Notes: a model not told the origin generated them from the sequence alone. DNA of 64,000 bases from Methanosarcina mazei S-6 (GCF_000970205.1 NZ_CP009512.1:1736001-1800000), one strand, 5' to 3'; shown: positions 1 to 9,475, numbered from the stretch's first letter. A program made the numbers and translations.

Positions 1-1
1 C

Positions 2-1135
2 GCCTGGAAATATGGAGTCCGGGCTTTCAGGTATGCAAACCACGACCTCGGACATGCTATTGCTGCTCTAAGCTTTGCTGCATCAGGACTGGGCTGGAAG
101 GCATGCCTGCTTGCGGATATGGCTTCCGAGGATATCGCAAAAGTTCTGGGCATTTCAGGAAGGCAGGGGCCTGAAAAAGAAGACCCAGCCTGTCTTCTTG
201 CAGTTTATCCTGCAGGAAAGGAATGTATCTCCGGCAAAGTTTCCTCATCTGCGATTCCGGATTTTGAAAAGCTTTACTGGGCTGGCGTTCCTGACCGACT
301 GAGCCCTGCACATGTGGAATGGGCTGGCATTGAAAAGGCTTCGTCAGTTACAAGAAAAGGAAATACCAATCATTTCGGTGAAAAACAGGCGGAACCGAAG
401 CCTGAAATTCAGACTTCGGGTTTATCCGGGGAAGTCCCGGATCACGGAACTCATTCGGACCTGGAGGCGGCTCCTCTGCGTAGAGTGATTCACATGCGGA
501 GAAGTGCTATTGAAATGAATAACAGTGCTTACATGGAAAAAGAGGATTTCTATGGCATGTTGAGGAGAACACTTCCCGATAAAAATCCTGTTCTCAATAC
601 CCTTCCTTTCGGGCCATTTTCACATCTTCTCCTCTTTGTAAACCGGGTAAAAGAGCTTTTCCCCGGACTTTATATTTTCCTTCGAAAATCAGGTGAAAAA
701 GAGATGCTTAAATCCAGGTTCAGGCCGGATTTCCTCTGGGAGAAGCCTGAGAGCTGCCCTCACGAACTTGAGCTTTACATGCTTGTAGAAGAAAACCTTT
801 ATGACTTTGCTGCCCAGCTTTCATGTTCTCAGAGAAAAGCTGCAGATGCCTGTTTTACTGCCTGCATGCTTTCCGAATTCGAAGGGCCTCTGAAAAAGTT
901 TGGCTCCTGGGTCTACCCTTACCTTTTCTGGGAATGCGGAATCCTGGGGCAGCTCCTTTATCTTGAAGCAGAAGCCCGTGGTTTCAGGGGTTGCGGGATA
1001 GGGTGTTTTTTTGACGACCCACTGCATGAAACCCTTGGTCTTAAAGGACTTGAGTACCAGGACCTCTATCATTTTGCAGTAGGATCACCACTTCAGGAGA
1101 TTGGTGTTGTGACTTTCCCCGCATACGGAAAATAA
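2..1135 (+). CDS. SagB/ThcOx-type nitroreductase-family protein, 5' truncated by window edge
   Basis: The reading frame is open from base 2, so the gene begins before the window. The first codons give WKYG, FRYANHDLGHA and a GLGW segment, the signature of SagB-type flavin (FMN) oxidoreductases. About 100 low-complexity residues follow, then a second nitroreductase-like half with a motif near RRSAIEMN, a FWECGILGQ segment and a C-terminal Gly-rich stretch. This tandem two-domain layout is usual for archaeal SagB-like proteins of about 500 residues. The family includes dehydrogenases that oxidise azolines in peptides, but most archaeal members have no known substrate. No peptide-maturation partner is visible downstream. 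The next gene is convergent on the minus strand. Confidence 0.8.
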   Translation, partial: AWKYGVRAFRYANHDLGHAIAALSFAASGLGWKACLLADMASEDIAKVLGISGRQGPEKEDPACLLAVYPAGKECISGKVSSSAIPDFEKLYWAGVPDRLSPAHVEWAGIEKASSVTRKGNTNHFGEKQAEPKPEIQTSGLSGEVPDHGTHSDLEAAPLRRVIHMRRSAIEMNNSAYMEKEDFYGMLRRTLPDKNPVLNTLPFGPFSHLLLFVNRVKELFPGLYIFLRKSGEKEMLKSRFRPDFLWEKPESCPHELELYMLVEENLYDFAAQLSCSQRKAADACFTACMLSEFEGPLKKFGSWVYPYLFWECGILGQLLYLEAEARGFRGCGIGCFFDDPLHETLGLKGLEYQDLYHFAVGSPLQEIGVVTFPAYGK

Positions 1136-1164
1136 CATATTATTTTTTTCGGCTCTGGAAGACA

Positions 1165-1208
1165 TAATGTGTTCGTAATGTGTTCGTAATGTGTTCATAA
1201 TGTGTTCA
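1165..1208. repeat. Short tandem repeat, 11-bp unit, 4 copies
   Basis: The unit TAATGTGTTCG occurs at 1165, 1176, 1187 and 1198, the last with one change. It lies between two convergent genes and reaches into the last codons of the CNNM gene. It is one of many short intergenic tandem arrays in this window. Confidence 0.85.
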
Positions 1209-2516
1209 GTCTTTGGAGATTTCCGGGACCTTTGTGACCATCACTTTGTCTATTCTAATGCCGTCCATATCGACCACCTCATATCTCAGCCCGTTGAATT
1301 CCATATGGTCTCCTGTTTTGGGAATTCTTTGCAGGATGTACATGATCAGCCCGGCAATAGTCAGGTAATAACCCTGCTCCTCTCCTGGAAATGAATCAAC
1401 CGATAAGACATATTTTAATTTATTAACAGGAGTATCCCCGTCAATAAGCCAGGAGCCGTTTTCAAGGACGGTAATCTGCTCTTCTTCCGGCTCGCCAAGG
1501 GAACGGACGTCTCCAACTATAGCTTCAAGGATGTCGTGCAGGGTAATAATGCCCTGGACGCTTCCATATTCATCTGTGATCAGGGCAATGTGCATTCCTG
1601 TTTCCTTGAAAGATTCGAGGAGTTTCAGGATTGTTATAGCTTCAGGTGCAAAGAGTGGTTTGGTGACTGAGGCCCTGATATCAACTTTACCGCTTTCAAC
1701 GAGCTTTGCCAGGACATCTTTTACGGAAACTATCCCTATGACATCGTCCAGGTCCCGTTCATATACCGGAAAATTTGACCTCCCGCTTGCAATCATTTTC
1801 TTCAGGTTCTCATCAACAGGGTCGTCCAGGTCGAGAGCGATAATGTCAGAGCGGTGGGTCATCAGTGATTCAACCCGGCGGTCACCGATGTCAAAAACAC
1901 CTTCTATCATGCTCATTTCAGCTCTTTCAAACACTCCTGCTTCGGTCCCTTCCTCAATCATGATCTTGATTTCCTCTTCAGTTACTGGCGGCCCGATTAT
2001 CTTCCTGACTCTCAACAGCCTGAGGACAGCATCGGTTGAATAGCTCAGAACAAGTACAAGAGGCCTTGCCATGAGAGAAAGAAAAAACATGGGTTTTGCG
2101 ACACGGGAAGCAATTGTTTCCGCATTATTGAGTGCAAGCTGCTTTGGAACAAGTTCACCAAGGATTAAGGTCAGATATGTGATTATAAGCACTACAAGAG
2201 TAATGCTGAGGGTGGCACTGTATCGGGCAAGAGCCGGAAAGTCCCGGAGGTAAGTATCAAGTTCTCCTGCTATCGTGGCTCCCCCGAATGCGCCTGCAAA
2301 GATGCCTACAAGGGTGATTCCTATCTGTACCGTAGAGAGAAATGCGGTGGGTTCATTTGAGAGTTTGAGTGCAGTCTCAGCCCCTGCATCTCCTTTTTCC
2401 GCTTTTTGCCTTAGGCGGATTTTCTTGGCTGAAACTAGGGCAAATTCTGACATGGCAAAAATGCCATTAAGCGCGATGAGAACAAGGATAATGATAACTT
2501 CAGGGAGATAGGGCAT
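1206..2516 (-). CDS. CNNM/HlyC-CorC family transmembrane protein (DUF21-CBS-CBS-CorC_HlyC)
   Basis: This 436-residue membrane protein has the full CNNM/CorC layout. An N-terminal DUF21 domain (about residues 1-190, three to four hydrophobic segments) contains the family motifs AFLSTVQIGITLVG and GELVPKQLAL. Two CBS domains (about 200-325) and a C-terminal CorC_HlyC domain (about 345-430) follow. Relatives are linked to Mg2+/Co2+ or Na+/Mg2+ transport, with the CBS pair sensing nucleotide; the substrate here is inferred only. It starts with ATG directly after an AT-rich stretch with no clear ribosome-binding site. A second, divergent DUF21 gene lies just upstream in the same orientation, suggesting a functional pair. 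Confidence 0.9.
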   Translation of the reverse strand: MPYLPEVIIILVLIALNGIFAMSEFALVSAKKIRLRQKAEKGDAGAETALKLSNEPTAFLSTVQIGITLVGIFAGAFGGATIAGELDTYLRDFPALARYSATLSITLVVLIITYLTLILGELVPKQLALNNAETIASRVAKPMFFLSLMARPLVLVLSYSTDAVLRLLRVRKIIGPPVTEEEIKIMIEEGTEAGVFERAEMSMIEGVFDIGDRRVESLMTHRSDIIALDLDDPVDENLKKMIASGRSNFPVYERDLDDVIGIVSVKDVLAKLVESGKVDIRASVTKPLFAPEAITILKLLESFKETGMHIALITDEYGSVQGIITLHDILEAIVGDVRSLGEPEEEQITVLENGSWLIDGDTPVNKLKYVLSVDSFPGEEQGYYLTIAGLIMYILQRIPKTGDHMEFNGLRYEVVDMDGIRIDKVMVTKVPEISKD

Positions 2517-2634
2517 TTTTCAAATATTAGACGGATTATAATTTAAAGCTATTTACAGAACAGGAGGCAAAAAGAAACAGGCCTCCTTATTTCAGTAAAT
2601 CTGTACTTTTTTCAGTAAATCTGTAATTTTTTTG

Positions 2635-3759
2635 TTATTTTCTCTTCAGGTTTTCAATCTCTTTTTTCTTTCCTCTCCTGAAAGCTGTCCTTCTGACAAA
2701 CCCGGGCTGTGAGGGAGGTACAGGTATTTCACATCCTGATCCCAGTTCGCATTCTACTACAATTCCGCGGAGAAGACGCCCCAGAATGTCCGATCCTGTT
2801 ATTATGCGTTTTTCTTCTCCCCAGTATAGAATCAGGTCCTGGTCGATTACATCGTCTTCAGGGTATTGCGGATACACTTTGAACTGCCGGATCACTTTTT
2901 CAAGCCTGGTTTCAGGAGATTTTACCACTACAGGGAAATGGCAGTAAATGAGCGGAAGAAAAGGCCCTTTTTTGTAAACCGCATCCCTCAGAAAGCCGTC
3001 AGCGTCGAGTACCATCACAGGTTCATTTTCCGGGCTGGTAATTATTACCCATTTTTTTCCGGATGCTTCGATTTTCTGGAGAAAAGGGTCAGAAGGTTCC
3101 CTGTTAAAAGGGGGAAATACAGGGCGGTTATTTTCCACAGGAAGAGAAATGATGCTCCTCGAGTCTATTATGGAGCCCTCGTCAGAAATGCTGACATCGT
3201 CTATGGAAAGGAAGTTCAGGGCTCCTATCCCTTCAAAAGTCCCTATATCTGTCTTTCCTGACTCGATATGTTTTTCGAGCATAATTCGCATTGCCTGTTC
3301 CCTGAACAATTCGAGTTTTTCCCTTCCCAGCCACCAGTCAAGGACAAGCGCTGTCGGCTTTGCCACAGGATAGAGAAGCATCTGGTAAAAGCGGACAAGA
3401 GGGGTAAGCTTTGCCCCAATGTCAAGAGCATTCCTTGAAAAATAAGCCTGGGGCATGATCTCTCCGAAACAGGTAATGCCAAAGGTCGAAAATAGAAATG
3501 CAAAAGTCCCTGCCATTACGGAATCAGTAAGCTGGGCAATAAGCACGTTTACGCCCACGTTTCCCCATAGCAGGGTGGTAAGCAGAAAATTTGAGTCCCT
3601 CCGGACCTGCAGGATTTTAATTGCGTTTTTATTATTCGCTTCGGCTTCAATTTCAAGCCTCAGCCTTCCGAGGCCGAAAATACCGATTGTTAGCCCTGAA
3701 AAAACAGCAGACTGTGTCAGGCAAATTACAATCAGTATCCAGGTAATGATTTCATTCAT
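2635..3759 (-). CDS. DUF21 (CNNM-like) membrane protein without recognisable CBS pair
   Basis: The 374-residue product has an N-terminal CNNM transmembrane domain: hydrophobic segments near residues 3-28, 60-75 and 85-105, with the motif CFGEIMPQAYFSRNA in place of the usual GELVPK. The middle region resembles a degenerate CBS pair (FLSIDDVSISDEGSII, WVIITSPENEPVMVLD). The C-terminus is basic (RRTAFRRGKKKEIENLKRK). It is upstream of and codirectional with the full-length CNNM gene, 118 bp apart. It may transport or sense a cation, or assist its neighbour. The family call is good; the function is inferred. Confidence 0.8.
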   Translation of the reverse strand: MNEIITWILIVICLTQSAVFSGLTIGIFGLGRLRLEIEAEANNKNAIKILQVRRDSNFLLTTLLWGNVGVNVLIAQLTDSVMAGTFAFLFSTFGITCFGEIMPQAYFSRNALDIGAKLTPLVRFYQMLLYPVAKPTALVLDWWLGREKLELFREQAMRIMLEKHIESGKTDIGTFEGIGALNFLSIDDVSISDEGSIIDSRSIISLPVENNRPVFPPFNREPSDPFLQKIEASGKKWVIITSPENEPVMVLDADGFLRDAVYKKGPFLPLIYCHFPVVVKSPETRLEKVIRQFKVYPQYPEDDVIDQDLILYWGEEKRIITGSDILGRLLRGIVVECELGSGCEIPVPPSQPGFVRRTAFRRGKKKEIENLKRK

Positions 3760-3762
3760 TGT

Positions 3763-3812
3763 AAGTCTATATCCTCTGTAAAGTCTATATCCTCTGTATA
3801 GTTTATATCCTT
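3763..3812. repeat. Short tandem repeat, 18-bp unit, 2.7 copies
   Basis: AAGTCTATATCCTCTGTA is repeated exactly at 3763 and 3781 and then decays at 3799. It sits directly upstream of the DUF21 gene start, in its probable promoter and leader, so copy number could affect transcription. Confidence 0.8.
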
Positions 3813-4429
3813 TTTAATATCTGTATAAATCTATTCGAACCCTTAATCAATTAATCTCTTATAAACTTAATCTCAATTACCTGGCTTAATATCATTGTTA
3901 CTGTCAAATTTACATTTTATTACAGCTTTTACATTTTACAGCAAAAGTATACATATTTTTACTTTTGACCCGAAGCCATTGCCTCCTATTCATTCACTCT
4001 TCCCAGAACATGAGCGTCAGAGGTAAATAGTTTATCTGGCCTGGGACCTGCTTAATATAACGCAAGGCTTACTTAGAAAGATAGGAAATAAAATAGAGAG
4101 ATTTTAATCCAGGTAAACATTTTGTAAAAGAAAAACTTATATCTTAGTTAAATACGAGAAGCTAAAGCCTTAATTATGCAAGCTGCCTGTATGGTTTGTT
4201 AAAACAGAAAATCATTATTCAATCCCAGAAGATACTGTCTCTTCTTTTTATAGGCCACAGTTTTGTCCAGTATTTGCAAACAATGCAGTAAACGGTCTTG
4301 TCATCTGAACTTACTTTCAGCTTAGCATGGCATCCTGGTAAAATTTTAGTTTTCTCATGAATATTTTCTCATGAATAAAATCTCTTAAATTTTCATCATC
4401 AATTTCCGTCATCAAATTCCATTATCAAA
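3813..4429. other. Long AT-rich intergenic stretch, no gene seen
   Basis: No ORF with a plausible ribosome-binding site and no tRNA-like fold was found here. The sequence is AT-rich and probably holds promoters for the DUF21 gene. Confidence 0.5.
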
Positions 4430-4645
4430 TTGATAATAATTCTCAAAATAAGTAATGTAAGAAGAAGCCCAGAGGTGCTGTATCTACTGTATCCCCCAAT
4501 ACAGTCTCTTCGAATGTTATGCTCCCCCAAGCACATTGATTCGAAGAACGGACCAGCAACCCCCAGGATATTCTTTTTGTGGAATGATGTCCCATCTCCA
4601 CTTCCCAATTCGACTTCCCAACTCCAGCATATAATAATAAGGTAA
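4430..4645 (-). ncRNA. Candidate structured RNA with two C/G-rich hairpin loops
   Basis: Two adjacent strong hairpins stand out in AT-rich DNA. One has a perfect 7-bp stem, ACTGTAT/ATACAGT, around CCCCCA at about 4485-4504. The other, at 4508-4546, has CTTCGAAT/ATTCGAAG outside an inner TATGCT/AGCACA stem and presents a CCCCCAA loop. Read on the minus strand both loops show TGGGGG. An AT-rich promoter-like sequence (TTTAATATAATT) on the minus strand near 4640-4655 favours minus-strand transcription. Read on the plus strand, the C-rich loops could pair with GGGGG-type ribosome-binding sites used by several genes here. A 95-residue minus ORF overlaps but has a TTG start and no convincing protein features. 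Strand and expression are uncertain. Confidence 0.35.
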
Positions 4646-4887
4646 ATTATATTAAATGAATGACCCCAAAAATTGATTTCAATCAAAAATTAATTTGACG
4701 TAACAAATTTTAAAGCCAGTATTAGATCTTTCCAGAATTAGCTTTTCTATTTATTGAACGCTTGCAGGCCAGAAAATTAACATTTACATAGCAGAAAATT
4801 AAAGATCTGGCTGATAGCGAGCAAGCCTCAAAAAAGAAGCAAAAAAATAGAAAATCTTGAAGTAAAAAACAGAAGCCAGTGCAATCT

Positions 4888-5055
4888 TTCTTCTTATTTC
4901 TTTCTGCTTTCTTCTCATTTCTTTCTGCTTTCTTCTCATTTCTTTCTGCTTTCTTCTCATTTCTTTCTGCTTTCTTCTCATTTCTTTCTGCTTTCTTCTC
5001 ATTTCTTTCTGCTTTCTTCTCATTTCTTTCTGCTTTCTTCTCATTTCTTTCTGTT
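4888..5055. repeat. 21-bp tandem array, about 8 copies
   Basis: TTTCTTTCTGCTTTCTTCTCA is repeated almost perfectly. Because 21 is a multiple of 3, both strands stay open: the minus strand encodes repeats of RRKQKEM (ORF 4799-5077, TTG start) and the plus strand repeats of SFLSAFF. Neither frame has a convincing ribosome-binding site. The minus strand has an AT-rich promoter-like AAAATTATATAG upstream at about 5100, so it is the likelier one if either is expressed. I do not call a gene here. Confidence 0.85.
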
Positions 5056-5222
5056 TTCTGGGCAGAGCCGTGGGCAAGCTGGCTGGGTTTCCGGTGCTAT
5101 ATAATTTTAAAACTTTTTTCTGAGAGATAAAAGATATTCTGGCCTGTGCGGCGTTACTCTTTATATGATTTCCTTCAGGCCTGTGGAGAAACGAATTCGT
5201 GTGAAAAAATCAGGTTGATAAT

Positions 5223-5341
5223 TTAAAAGTTGGTTTAAAAGTTGGTTTAAAAGTTGGTTTAAAAGTCGGTTTAAAAGTCGGTTTAAAAGTCGGTTTAAAA
5301 GTCGGTTTAAAAGTCGGTTTAAAAGTCAGTGTAAAAGCAGG
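5223..5341. repeat. 12-bp tandem array, 9-10 copies
   Basis: The first three copies are TTAAAAGTTGGT. Five copies of TTAAAAGTCGGT follow, then TTAAAAGTCAGT and a degenerate end. The T-to-C change splits the array into two homogeneous blocks, showing stepwise expansion. It lies upstream of the MFS transporter gene. Confidence 0.9.
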
Positions 5342-5513
5342 CCGAATTGTATAATCTTTAATTACAAGCAGGTTATACTAAGGTTCTTAATCAGTTGGCC
5401 CTGACAAAGAAGGACATCCCGGAGCAGGGATTGCTTCTAAAGACAGCCCCGAAATATCAGAACCTTCCGGAACCTCAGGCCTTTCATATAGAAGATTATT
5501 ATCCTTCCGATCT

Positions 5514-7001
5514 GTGATTAACATGGTAAAAGAAATGAAAAAAACCGGAGCACCTGATGAAGTTCCGGAAATATGCCGCACTAACGATACTCCTGACAGA
5601 GCTGCAGAAAAACGTGTCGTACTCCTTATTGCGATACTTTCGGGATTCATTACTCCTTTTGATGGTTCGGCAGTGAATATCGCCCTGCCCACGATCGGGA
5701 AAGAGTTCCATATGGACGCAATTGCTCTTTCCTGGGTTGCGACCGCTTATCTCCTGTCCTCGGCAGTGTGTCTTGTGCCATTCGGAAAAATTGCGGATAT
5801 TTACGGGAGAAAAAAGGTTTTTCTATACGGAATTGCTATCTTCAGCCTTGCGTCCCTCCTGATGACCATGGTCCCTTCAACAGAAATGCTTATCAGGGTG
5901 CGGGTTTTGCAGGGAATAGGCAGTGCCATGATATTCGGGACCGGGGTTGCTATTCTTACTTCTGTTTTTCCGCCCAGGGAGCGCGGGAAAGTTCTCGGGA
6001 TATATGTAACTGCAGTCTATCTCGGGCTTTCTCTTGGCCCTTTCCTCGGCGGCATTATGACGCATTATCTCGGCTGGAGGAGCATCTTTTTTGTAAATGT
6101 CCCTCTAGGCTTTATTACCGTTCTTCTAATTCTCTGGAAGCTGAAAGGCGATTGGCTTGAGTGTAAAGGGGAGAAATTTGACCTGGCGGGCTCCATTATA
6201 TACGGTGCGGCGGTCGTTGCCACAATGTACGGTTTTTCAATTCTTCCCGACATTGAAGGGGCTGCCCTTATAGCAGCAGGATTTATCGGAATTATTATTT
6301 TTGCACTTTACGAGATAAGAGTGCCTTTTCCTGTTCTTGACATCAGTCTCCTGACAAAAAACAGGGTTTTTGCCCTCTCGAACCTGTCCGCACTTATAAA
6401 CTACAGTGCAACCTATGCAGTGACCTTTCTTCTGAGCCTCGACCTCCAGTACACAAAAGGCTTTACTTCACAGCATGCAGGACTTATCCTTGTAGCACAG
6501 CCTGTCATCCAGGCGATGATTTCTCCAGTTGCCGGAAGGCTCTCAGACAGGATTGAACCGCGCATTGTTGCATCTGCAGGGATGGCGCTCACTTCTTTCG
6601 GGCTCTTCCTCCTGATCTTTCTTCAGGAAACTACCCCTATATGGTATCTGGTTATCTGCCTGGTGGTGCTCGGAACGGGTTTCGGGTTCTTTTCGTCCCC
6701 AAATACCAATGCAATCATGAGTGCGGTCGACAAGAGATTCTACGGCGTTGCGTCAGGGATGAACGGAACTATGAGGCTTCTTGGGCAGATGCTCTCCATG
6801 GGTATTGCGATGATGATTTTTGCGGTTGTTATCGGCCCGGTGCAGATCACGCCCGAGTATTATCCCAGATTCGTTTCGAGCCTTCACTATGCATTTATAC
6901 TGTTTACTATATTCTGTATTATTGGAGTATTTGCATCTCTGGTGAGAGGAAAAACAACTCCGGACCAGCATAATTTGCCGGAAGGAAGTAAAAAATTGTA
7001 A
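5514..7001 (+). CDS. MFS multidrug exporter, DHA2 (14-TM, EmrB/QacA-like)
   Basis: The 495-residue protein has about 14 hydrophobic segments, the number typical of the DHA2 family of drug:H+ antiporters. Family motif A is visible as GKIADIYGRKKVF between TM2 and TM3. The antiporter motif C region reads LGLSLGPFLGGI in TM5, and the DGSAVNIALPTIG segment of TM1 is also typical. The first in-frame start is GTG at 5514; ATG at 5523 or 5535 is equally possible because no strong ribosome-binding site is seen. It would export hydrophobic compounds across the cytoplasmic membrane; the substrate is unknown. It stands alone, downstream of a 12-bp repeat array. Confidence 0.9.
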   Translation: MINMVKEMKKTGAPDEVPEICRTNDTPDRAAEKRVVLLIAILSGFITPFDGSAVNIALPTIGKEFHMDAIALSWVATAYLLSSAVCLVPFGKIADIYGRKKVFLYGIAIFSLASLLMTMVPSTEMLIRVRVLQGIGSAMIFGTGVAILTSVFPPRERGKVLGIYVTAVYLGLSLGPFLGGIMTHYLGWRSIFFVNVPLGFITVLLILWKLKGDWLECKGEKFDLAGSIIYGAAVVATMYGFSILPDIEGAALIAAGFIGIIIFALYEIRVPFPVLDISLLTKNRVFALSNLSALINYSATYAVTFLLSLDLQYTKGFTSQHAGLILVAQPVIQAMISPVAGRLSDRIEPRIVASAGMALTSFGLFLLIFLQETTPIWYLVICLVVLGTGFGFFSSPNTNAIMSAVDKRFYGVASGMNGTMRLLGQMLSMGIAMMIFAVVIGPVQITPEYYPRFVSSLHYAFILFTIFCIIGVFASLVRGKTTPDQHNLPEGSKKL

Positions 7002-7194
7002 GGTGAAAAGAAACAGGGTATATCTCAATTTTATATACTATATCCGACATTTTCAGATAAGGCGTTATAAAATCTAATATCTGGCTGGCTCATTCTCTAC
7101 TGTCAGATATCATGAAATGTCTGCCATGAAATGTTTTGCTTGATTGATTATACCATAAACAAACAGCTAACATACTTACCAGGGGGTTTGTTAA

Positions 7195-7497
7195 GTGAAT
7201 CTATTTGGCCAGAAAGACAGAGGAAACCATGTTTCAGGAGTTGACAGGGGCAAAGTCATAATGTACGGGCTCAGTACCTGCGTATGGTGTAAAAAAACAA
7301 AGAAATTGCTCACAGACCTTGGAGTGGATTTCGATTATGTTTACGTGGACAGGCTCGAAGGAAAGGAAGAAGAGGAGGCTGTTGAGGAAGTAAGGCGCTT
7401 CAACCCTTCAGTTTCTTTCCCGACTACTATCATAAACGATGAAAAGGCAATTGTGGGCTTTAAGGAAAAAGAAATCCGGGAAAGCCTGGGCTTCTGA
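7195..7497 (+). CDS. Glutaredoxin-like thiol redoxin (NrdH-type)
   Basis: A 100-residue thioredoxin-fold protein with the redox motif CVWC near residue 30, a TYR/VDR strand, the cis-proline region SFPTTIIND and a C-terminal GFKEKEIRESL helix, all typical of glutaredoxin/NrdH proteins. It starts at GTG 7195, preceded by AGGGGGT at the correct spacing. It is followed after 12 bp by the ferredoxin:disulfide reductase gene, whose ribosome-binding site overlaps this gene's stop, so the two are probably one operon. In Methanosarcina a redoxin of this kind together with the ferredoxin-dependent reductase is reported to deliver electrons to class III ribonucleotide reductase; assigning that role to this copy is inference. 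Confidence 0.9.
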   Translation: MNLFGQKDRGNHVSGVDRGKVIMYGLSTCVWCKKTKKLLTDLGVDFDYVYVDRLEGKEEEEAVEEVRRFNPSVSFPTTIINDEKAIVGFKEKEIRESLGF

Positions 7498-7509
7498 GGA
7501 GGTGCTGGG

Positions 7510-8055
7510 TTGAAAGGAGAGGAAGATGAGCAGGGCGTATCCGAAGAACAGGTGGATATTGTCTATAAGCGGCTGAAAGATCAGGTCGAAAAATCGGGCT
7601 ACCACCTTAACCCTGACGTGGAGTTCACAAAGGACCTGGTACGTGGTCTGCTGGAGAATGAAAGACGCTACGGCTACTGGTGCTGTCCGTGCAGGCTCTC
7701 TGCCAGTAACCTTGAAGAAGACCTGGATATTGTCTGTCCCTGCTACTACAGAGACCCGGACCTGAATGATTATGGAGCCTGCTACTGTGCGCTTTATGTT
7801 TCGGATGAGGTTATCCGGGGGGAAAGAGAGGTTGAATCGATTCCTGAAAGACGCCCTTCAAAGGAACAGAGAGAGGCTGAAAGGGCTGAAGGAAAGAAGA
7901 GAGAGGAGATGATGGATAGCATGGAATTTTCAGGGAAACTTTCAAAACCGGTGTGGAGATGTAAAGTCTGTGGATATCTCTGTGCCATGGACGAGGCTCC
8001 GGGAGTCTGTCCTATCTGTAAAGCCAGAAAAGAAAGGTTCGAGCGGTTCATGTAA
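7510..8055 (+). CDS. Ferredoxin:disulfide (thioredoxin) reductase catalytic chain fused to a rubredoxin domain
   Basis: 181 residues. Residues about 25-105 match the ferredoxin:thioredoxin reductase catalytic chain: Cys pairs CPC, CPC and CYC that bind a [4Fe-4S] cluster and form the active-site disulfide. The spacing here is CPC-X14-CPC-X12-CYC. A charged linker leads to a C-terminal rubredoxin-type iron site with CKVCG and CPICK. This fusion is known from methanogens and moves electrons from ferredoxin to a protein disulfide. It starts at TTG 7510; the GAGGAGGTG site lies at correct distance and overlaps the stop of the redoxin gene. It ends before a T-rich stretch (8060-8078) that may terminate transcription. 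Confidence 0.93.
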   Translation: MKGEEDEQGVSEEQVDIVYKRLKDQVEKSGYHLNPDVEFTKDLVRGLLENERRYGYWCCPCRLSASNLEEDLDIVCPCYYRDPDLNDYGACYCALYVSDEVIRGEREVESIPERRPSKEQREAERAEGKKREEMMDSMEFSGKLSKPVWRCKVCGYLCAMDEAPGVCPICKARKERFERFM

Positions 8056-8824
8056 TTACCGCATTTCTTTCTTTTTTAATTATGAAACGTTTCCTCTGTT
8101 TGTTTTATAAGTTACCGGGTAATTTTTTAAGAATACTTCTTTTCTTTTGTCCAAAGCTCATTAAAATCAATATATAAACCAAGATCTGAAAATTTCTATT
8201 TCAGGTAATCTCACATAATGGTAATTTTTCCAGTAAGTTTTTAACCTTCTATCCATCCTTTTTTTATCCGGGTAACTTTAATTCGGGATGACAGGCGGAA
8301 ATTATAAATTAGCTATTATTCAGTACCAACTTTTGTAAATAATGTATATAAATAGTAAGATTTAATAAGCTTTGTTTTTAATGATAATATCGTTCCAGGA
8401 ATATTCAAAAATAAAAATTTCTGGTCATAAGGGGCAGTTCCTGGAAAATGCAAATAGAGAAAAGTTCCCCTTTAGGCGGTTTCAATACATGAACAAACTG
8501 GTTAATGTTGATGATTTTTTAATTTGATCCGTAATCATAGATGCCGTTGATGACTGACGGTGACTTCTATAGGCTACGTAAATCATAAATATTCGTTGAA
8601 TTTGAATCTAAAATTTATATTAATGTAAACATTTAAAATTCAAAACTGTAAATATTATATTTTGTATTAACTGATCAATTGAGTTTCAGCTTATAAGGGT
8701 GGTTCCAGAATTCCGATAAGCGGGATTAATATGGGTCTCAGTATTTCCGGATTTTTGCATTCGAACCTGTACATTTAAACCGGGAAGCCAGCAGTATGAG
8801 ATGAAGACCTGCGTGTACAGATAA
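8056..8824. other. 770-bp intergenic region, no clear gene
   Basis: The region is AT-rich. One weak inverted repeat AAGGGG...CCCCTT lies at about 8428-8475. No sORF with a good ribosome-binding site, tRNA or repeat array was found. The last 100 bp, richer in G and C, are probably the leader of the acetyltransferase gene. Confidence 0.4.
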
Positions 8825-9475
8825 TTGTATGGTGAGGGGGATTTCTATACGATTAAGTCAAAGAGAGATTACGAGTTCTATCTCGAAGCAGACCGATTAG
8901 CCCTGGGAAAAAACTGTAAAAAACCCAGACTGATCGGTGATGATATCTGGAAGTTTCAGAGATTATTAAGGCAGGCTGAGTATTACAGCAACTGCCAGAA
9001 TTCATTACTTCATAAACTGTATTTGAAATATATACTTTTCAGGTTTCACAGGATGAGCATTCGCCTCGGATTCAGCATTCCGATAAATGTTTTCGGACCC
9101 GGGTTATGCATAGCCCACAGAGGGACAATTGTTGTAAACAAAGGTGCCAGGGTTGGAGAAAACTGCAGAATACATGCCTGTACCAATATAGGGTCCGGAA
9201 GGGACAATATTTTTCTGGCGCCTAAAATCGGAAATGGCGTGTATATAGGGCCGGGTGCCAAAATCTTTGGAAGTGTTGAGATTGCTGATAATATTGCAAT
9301 CGGGGCAAATTCCGTGGTAAACAGGTCCTTCTATGAGAGGGGAATTTCAATTGCAGGAGTCCCTGCAAAGAAAATAAGCAATAAGGGATCTGATGGAATG
9401 GTAATTGCCGCTACAAAAACCGTTTCAGTCCCTGTTTCACAGGAAACTATTGAGCGCGCCGGTGTAGCTGAGTAA
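8825..9475 (+). CDS. Serine acetyltransferase-like hexapeptide-repeat acyltransferase
   Basis: The 216-residue protein has an alpha-helical N-terminal part (about 1-85) and then a left-handed beta-helix of hexapeptide repeats (about 90-185: IAHRGTIVV, VGENCRIH, IGNGVYIGPG, IADNIAIGAN), ending in the AGVPAKKI motif typical of CysE/WcaB-type acetyltransferases. These use acetyl-CoA to acetylate serine or a sugar; a surface-sugar role is as likely as cysteine synthesis because no cysK neighbour is present. The start is uncertain: the first in-frame start is TTG 8825, but GGTGAGGGG at 8831-8839 lies inside the frame, which suggests initiation a little downstream at a non-ATG codon. Confidence 0.8.
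   Translation: MYGEGDFYTIKSKRDYEFYLEADRLALGKNCKKPRLIGDDIWKFQRLLRQAEYYSNCQNSLLHKLYLKYILFRFHRMSIRLGFSIPINVFGPGLCIAHRGTIVVNKGARVGENCRIHACTNIGSGRDNIFLAPKIGNGVYIGPGAKIFGSVEIADNIAIGANSVVNRSFYERGISIAGVPAKKISNKGSDGMVIAATKTVSVPVSQETIERAGVAE

Noticed and set aside
4799-5130. Protein genes in the 21-bp array (both strands)
   Set aside because: Frames stay open only because the unit is 21 bp; neither has a convincing ribosome-binding site or start.
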